Source: JAPOKJ01 sp031421635 (lineage in GTDB: Bacteria > Pseudomonadota > Gammaproteobacteria > Burkholderiales > Burkholderiaceae_E). Taken from it: a DNA stretch of 64,000 nt. Position 1 is the first letter of the stretch; the number at the start of each line of letters is the position of its first letter. Both the position numbers and the translations under genes were made by a program. This document shows, one piece after another, positions 60,403 through 64,000 of this stretch. The notes below the pieces were generated by a model. The model worked only from the letters and a program-made list of their open reading frames with translations. It ran no database searches and was not told the DNA's origin. The DNA lies in the NCBI GenBank assembly GCA_031421635.1, contig JANOPA010000072.1, forward strand, positions 1-64,000, written 5' to 3'.

Positions 60403-62193
60403 TCAACTTTTTGCTTCCAGTAATTCAATGATCTTTTGCACGCGCAAGGGCTTGTACATCACCTGAATGGCGGCATCTTGAGCACGCTGGCTGACTTCCT
60501 TTCGAACATCGCCGGTGATGAGTATGCTTCGGATGTTTGGCCATTGCGCGCGCATTGCCTCGATCAAGTCGATACCGTGGTAGGACTCGGAGATTTGATA
60601 GTCAACAAAAGCGATATCCACTCGGCCTCGGACGTCTTTCAACAATTGGAAGGTGATATCGGGGTTGGCACAAATCAGTACCTTAGCGCCGAAGGTCTCC
60701 AACACCATTTGAAACGACTCTCTCACCAAGGCATCGTCATCGACGATTAGCACGGTTTTATTTGAAAGTCTGAACTTGGCAGGTAAGTCTGCCGAGCTTT
60801 GCATGAGCGCTTCGGGAATCGCTGAAGCCTGACCCTCTACGGGCACAATGACCGTGAAGGTCGAGCCCTGAGCGAGGCGCGACGTGAGACTGACTTCGGC
60901 CGCCAAGAGTCGCGCCGCTTTGTCCACGATGCTTAAGCCTAAGCCCAGTCCTTTGCTGCGCGAGCCGCTGGTGACCCCAATTTGAAAGTACTCTTTGAAA
61001 ATACTCTCTTGAGATTCCTGTGCGATACCGATACCGGTGTCCTTGACCGTAATCGTCAATTTCTTGTCAACCATAGCTGCTGTGACGCTGATCGAACCGT
61101 GCTCGGTAAAGCGAGCGGCATTGCTGAGAAAATTCCTGACGATTTGCTCAAGTAAGTCTGGATCAGAAACGACGAAAATATTGTCAACTTGAAGAGAGAT
61201 TGCTACCCCCGGCCGAACGCTTGGGCGCGTTTCATCGAGCAACGATTGCAGCATTTCGCGCAAATTAAAGGCCGACCTATTGACCTTCACCTGCCCGGTA
61301 TCGAGCCGTGAAAATTCGAGCAGGGCCTGAAGAATGCGCTCCATGGCGCCCAAGGCTCGCTCAGCGCCTTCGGCAATCTTCTTCGTCGATGCGAGGTCAG
61401 GGGCTGCCTGAATGGCAGAGATCAAGAGGCCCAAGCCCATGGCTGGCTGGCGCAGGTCATGACTGGCCGCGATGAGAAACGAGGTTTTAGCACGGGAAGC
61501 GTTCTCAACCAGAGATCGTTGAGCCAAGAGTTCCTTCGCTAACTGAAGGTTCTCCAGTTTGGCCAAGATCGATTCTCTGATCGATCTTGCGCTCGAAAGT
61601 AAGCCCCCGATCATCAAGGCAAAAACAAGGATGAGGAGCAAGGCAATACCCCATGAATTGAAGTCCCCCTGCCCGGCCCAGGCGATGACGCTGCCCAGGA
61701 AAATTGGAACGGTCCAATAGGGAGTCCACCGCGGGTAGCAGCCTTGCGCTGCCATGCCACCGGCTATCCAGCCGACGTACAACATGGTCATCAGCGAACG
61801 GTGGTCGATACTTAAGGTTGGAAACCAGGCGAGGATTGCAAACATCGCGACCCCGCCAAGCGCAAGCCCTGTGCCGGTGATCAAAAAGCTAACCGCGCGC
61901 CTGTTGGCGTAATCGCCGGGCTGCTTAAGTACCCAAGACACACCGACAAGTCGTACCAGGAAAATTACAGCCAGCAAGCCAGCCCAGATGCTTGCATGAC
62001 GCTCACCGACGCTGGGCGAGAGTTGATAAGCTAGGAAAGCGATCATCGCCATCGCCGGAATAGGGGTTCTCTTCGCACCTTCCAGGAATAGAAGCCTTCG
62101 TTCTAAGTCGACCTTTGGTAAGAAGCGATTTAGATCAGATGTGTCAAACAATTTCAAAGTGATCCTGTCTCGGTCATAGTCAAACTCAATCAT
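60403..62193 (-). CDS. Hybrid sensor histidine kinase with C-terminal receiver
   Basis: A 596-residue membrane kinase. About six helices lie between residues 45 and 200. Then come HisKA with phospho-acceptor His245 in ASHDLRQPAMGLGLL, HATPase with N-box RNFLSNAARF (Asn358) and G-boxes DTGIGI and GLGLGLSIVDKAARLL, and a receiver domain (about 480-590) with DDD at 485-487, phospho-acceptor Asp531 in FVDYQIS and Lys581. The HDLRQP pattern is the HPK group seen in many betaproteobacterial hybrid kinases. No DNA-binding regulator is adjacent, so the output partner is elsewhere. It stands upstream of the three-enzyme fusion gene in the same direction (95-base gap). Confidence 0.92.
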   Translation of the reverse strand: MIEFDYDRDRITLKLFDTSDLNRFLPKVDLERRLLFLEGAKRTPIPAMAMIAFLAYQLSPSVGERHASIWAGLLAVIFLVRLVGVSWVLKQPGDYANRRAVSFLITGTGLALGGVAMFAILAWFPTLSIDHRSLMTMLYVGWIAGGMAAQGCYPRWTPYWTVPIFLGSVIAWAGQGDFNSWGIALLLILVFALMIGGLLSSARSIRESILAKLENLQLAKELLAQRSLVENASRAKTSFLIAASHDLRQPAMGLGLLISAIQAAPDLASTKKIAEGAERALGAMERILQALLEFSRLDTGQVKVNRSAFNLREMLQSLLDETRPSVRPGVAISLQVDNIFVVSDPDLLEQIVRNFLSNAARFTEHGSISVTAAMVDKKLTITVKDTGIGIAQESQESIFKEYFQIGVTSGSRSKGLGLGLSIVDKAARLLAAEVSLTSRLAQGSTFTVIVPVEGQASAIPEALMQSSADLPAKFRLSNKTVLIVDDDALVRESFQMVLETFGAKVLICANPDITFQLLKDVRGRVDIAFVDYQISESYHGIDLIEAMRAQWPNIRSILITGDVRKEVSQRAQDAAIQVMYKPLRVQKIIELLEAKS

Positions 62194-62347
62194 CTCCTAT
62201 TCGTATCAAATTAGTAAGGTGAAGTTTCTATTTCTCAAGTAACCGTGTGTATTTACGCTAGCGCACATAGAAACAACTAGGACTTGAAGATAATAGTAGA
62301 TTTTTATGGGTATTCAGGCAGACAATGAATGATTCCTGACCACAGGA

Positions 62348-64000
62348 ATGATTGAACCCCCCTGGGATATCTTGATTGTTGATGCCTATCCAGGCAATCG
62401 CCGCGAAATGCGGCAGATGCTTCGTCTTGGATCCGACCGGCAGTACAACTTTACCGACGCGACTTTAGGCGCCGAAGGGTTGACGGCAATCCGTAGTAGG
62501 AGTCCGAATCGTTACGATTGCGTGCTACTCGATTCTTCACTTCCCGATATGGATGCATTGGGATGGTTGTTGCATTTGGAGCTACACCCCGCGCTCAACG
62601 TGTCGCCTGTCATAGTAATCATTGGTGGCGAAAAAACTGATAGTAAAACCCTGCTACGCGCGGGTGCCCAGGACTTTATCGGGAAAAGTTGGAGCAGTCC
62701 TGAGAGCTTAACCCGCGCCGTAGAAAGTGCGGTCGATCGCTTTGCGTTAATGACTGAACGCAAGCTTGCGAGAAGACAATTGAGTTCGACAGAGTCCAAG
62801 CTCAATTTGGGTGCAACGCTCGCTGGATTAGGCCAAGGAGAGGTTGACTTTCATTCGGATACTTTCACGCTAAACGAAATTGCGGCAAAGATTTTTGATC
62901 TTCCGGCGAAAACCGTATTGCCGAGAAAAGATTTACATGCGGTCTTTCATCCAGATGATCGCCTGTTTCTAGAAAAGACTATAGCCGCTTCGCTTGCGCC
63001 AGAAGGTGAGGGTTCCTTGTCTCTGGAGCATCGCATCATCAAGCGTGATGGGTCGATTGCCTGGGTAAGTGTTCGAACTCAAATTGAGTTTGCCAACCAC
63101 CCCTCGCTTAAAGATCGTCCCGAGAAAGCGCTATTGGCCGTATTGGATGTCACGCAAAGAAAATCAACCGTTGAGTTGCTTGAAAAATCGGAAAACCGCT
63201 ACCGTTCACTGTTTAACTCGATTGGCGATGGTTTTTGTATTGTGAAGTTATTGTTCGGTTCGAACGGTAAGGTTTCTGATTATCGGTTTCTTGAAGTGAA
63301 CCAGGCGTTCGCAAGACAAACAGGTTTGGTAAATGTGGAGCAAAAGACCATCCGGCAACTGGTTCCTGATATTGATGACCATTGGTTTGATCTTTATGGG
63401 TCGGTCAGTAGTACAGGCCAACCGATCCGGTTGGAGAGTTTTTCGAAGGCCTTAGATCGATGGTATGAGATCTATGCTTTTCGGATTGATAGCGTCGAAA
63501 ATGACCAAGTCGCGATCCTTTTCAAAGACATTTCGACCCGTAAGTCAGCCGAGTCAAAATTAAACGACGCGATTGCTAGCGCTGAAAGAGCAAGCCAGGC
63601 GAAATCGGAGTTTTTAACCAACATGAGCCATGAGTTGCGAACCCCGCTCAATTCTATTCTTGGTTTCGCCCAACTCATGCAAGCGGGCGATCCGCACCCT
63701 TTACCGAAGCAGGCCCAAAGTTTAGACCATATTGTGAAGGCCGGATGGTATTTGCTGAGATTAATAAATGAAACCCTGGATCTTGCGGTGATCGAGTCGG
63801 GTGTGGCACCTACCTTTTTTGAAGAGGTCAATATGGCAGAGGTGCTTCAAGAATGCGAAGAGTTGATGAGGCCTCTCGCAAAAGAGCGACAGATCGTCAT
63901 CAACTACGAAAGTATTGATCGTCAGTGTTTCGTCTTTGCCGATCAAACCAGGGTCAAGCAAATTTTGATCAACTTGCTCTCCAATGCCATTAAATACAGC
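62348..64000 (+). CDS. Receiver-PAS-PAS-histidine kinase (cut by window end)
   Basis: An open frame of 551 codons from ATG 62348 to the window end without a stop. Order: an N-terminal receiver-like domain (about 5-125, LLDSSLPDMDALGWL with the phospho-acceptor Asp, GAQDFIGKSW with Lys), a PAS/PAC region (about 150-270, FHPDDR, HRIIKRDGSIAWVSV), a second PAS (about 280-395, SLFNSIGDGFCIVK), HisKA with SNMSHELRTPLNSILGF (His about residue 426), and the start of a HATPase domain (NLLSNAIKYS). The receiver has only one of the usual two N-terminal acidic residues (VDAYPG). An in-frame TGA at 62330 excludes a longer start. Divergent from the hybrid kinase at 62193 (154-base gap). Confidence 0.9.
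   Translation, partial: MIEPPWDILIVDAYPGNRREMRQMLRLGSDRQYNFTDATLGAEGLTAIRSRSPNRYDCVLLDSSLPDMDALGWLLHLELHPALNVSPVIVIIGGEKTDSKTLLRAGAQDFIGKSWSSPESLTRAVESAVDRFALMTERKLARRQLSSTESKLNLGATLAGLGQGEVDFHSDTFTLNEIAAKIFDLPAKTVLPRKDLHAVFHPDDRLFLEKTIAASLAPEGEGSLSLEHRIIKRDGSIAWVSVRTQIEFANHPSLKDRPEKALLAVLDVTQRKSTVELLEKSENRYRSLFNSIGDGFCIVKLLFGSNGKVSDYRFLEVNQAFARQTGLVNVEQKTIRQLVPDIDDHWFDLYGSVSSTGQPIRLESFSKALDRWYEIYAFRIDSVENDQVAILFKDISTRKSAESKLNDAIASAERASQAKSEFLTNMSHELRTPLNSILGFAQLMQAGDPHPLPKQAQSLDHIVKAGWYLLRLINETLDLAVIESGVAPTFFEEVNMAEVLQECEELMRPLAKERQIVINYESIDRQCFVFADQTRVKQILINLLSNAIKYS

Overview
The window looks like a chromosomal segment of a moderate-GC betaproteobacterium, most likely of the order Burkholderiales. 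Markers seen are a small DUF3460 gene next to scpA, a Bug-type tricarboxylate receptor, a histone H1-like/SWIB protein, an RluB with very long low-complexity arms, and the order scpB-rluB-rimP-nusA-infB-rbfA-truB-typA. No insertion sequence, prophage, CRISPR array or rRNA operon was seen; the genus cannot be fixed from the sequence.

Layout. 1-4.1 kb: the end of an unidentified gene, a D,D-peptidase of the PbpG/DacA type, and a cobalt-type nitrile hydratase cassette (alpha, beta, accessory protein) with a divergent IclR regulator. 4.0-7.3 kb, minus strand: nudix-aat-bpt-pyrD, which holds both bacterial N-degron aminoacyl transferases. 7.4-8.5 kb: initiator tRNA with its own terminator, a DUF4337 membrane protein, and a 350-base gap that can fold into a multi-hairpin RNA. 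8.5-21.8 kb: the translation and chromosome block scpB, rluB, a structured leader ending in an intrinsic terminator, then rimP-nusA-infB-rbfA-truB and typA.

21.9-35 kb: a sugar-acid-dehydratase/cysteine-less glutaredoxin/aldehyde dehydrogenase operon, an H1-like SWIB protein, a LysR regulator, a degenerate GGDEF-EAL protein, a LEA-type lipoprotein, a PIN protein, yaaA, murB and scpA. Two decayed genes (TAXI receptor, OmpA-domain protein) lie here. 35-42.5 kb: BamE-like lipoprotein, metG, apbC/mrp and an intact membrane GGDEF-EAL protein. 42.5-47.5 kb: a beta-oxidation type set (cupin, thiolase, two acyl-CoA dehydrogenases, an enoyl-CoA hydratase) with a fragment of a response regulator between genes. 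47.8-54.5 kb: M81 peptidase, TauE/SafE permease, Lrp regulator, Bug receptor and an orphan pyruvate dehydrogenase E1.

54.5-64 kb: the most unusual locus. One 1939-residue reading frame joins a cholesterol-oxidase-like GMC oxidoreductase, an alpha/beta hydrolase whose nucleophile position is Cys, and a PhoD-like metallophosphatase. Upstream on the same strand is a hybrid histidine kinase, and divergent from that a second PAS hybrid kinase that runs off the window. Together the 42-64 kb half suggests lipid or steroid-like substrate use under two-component and cyclic-di-GMP control; that link is inference.
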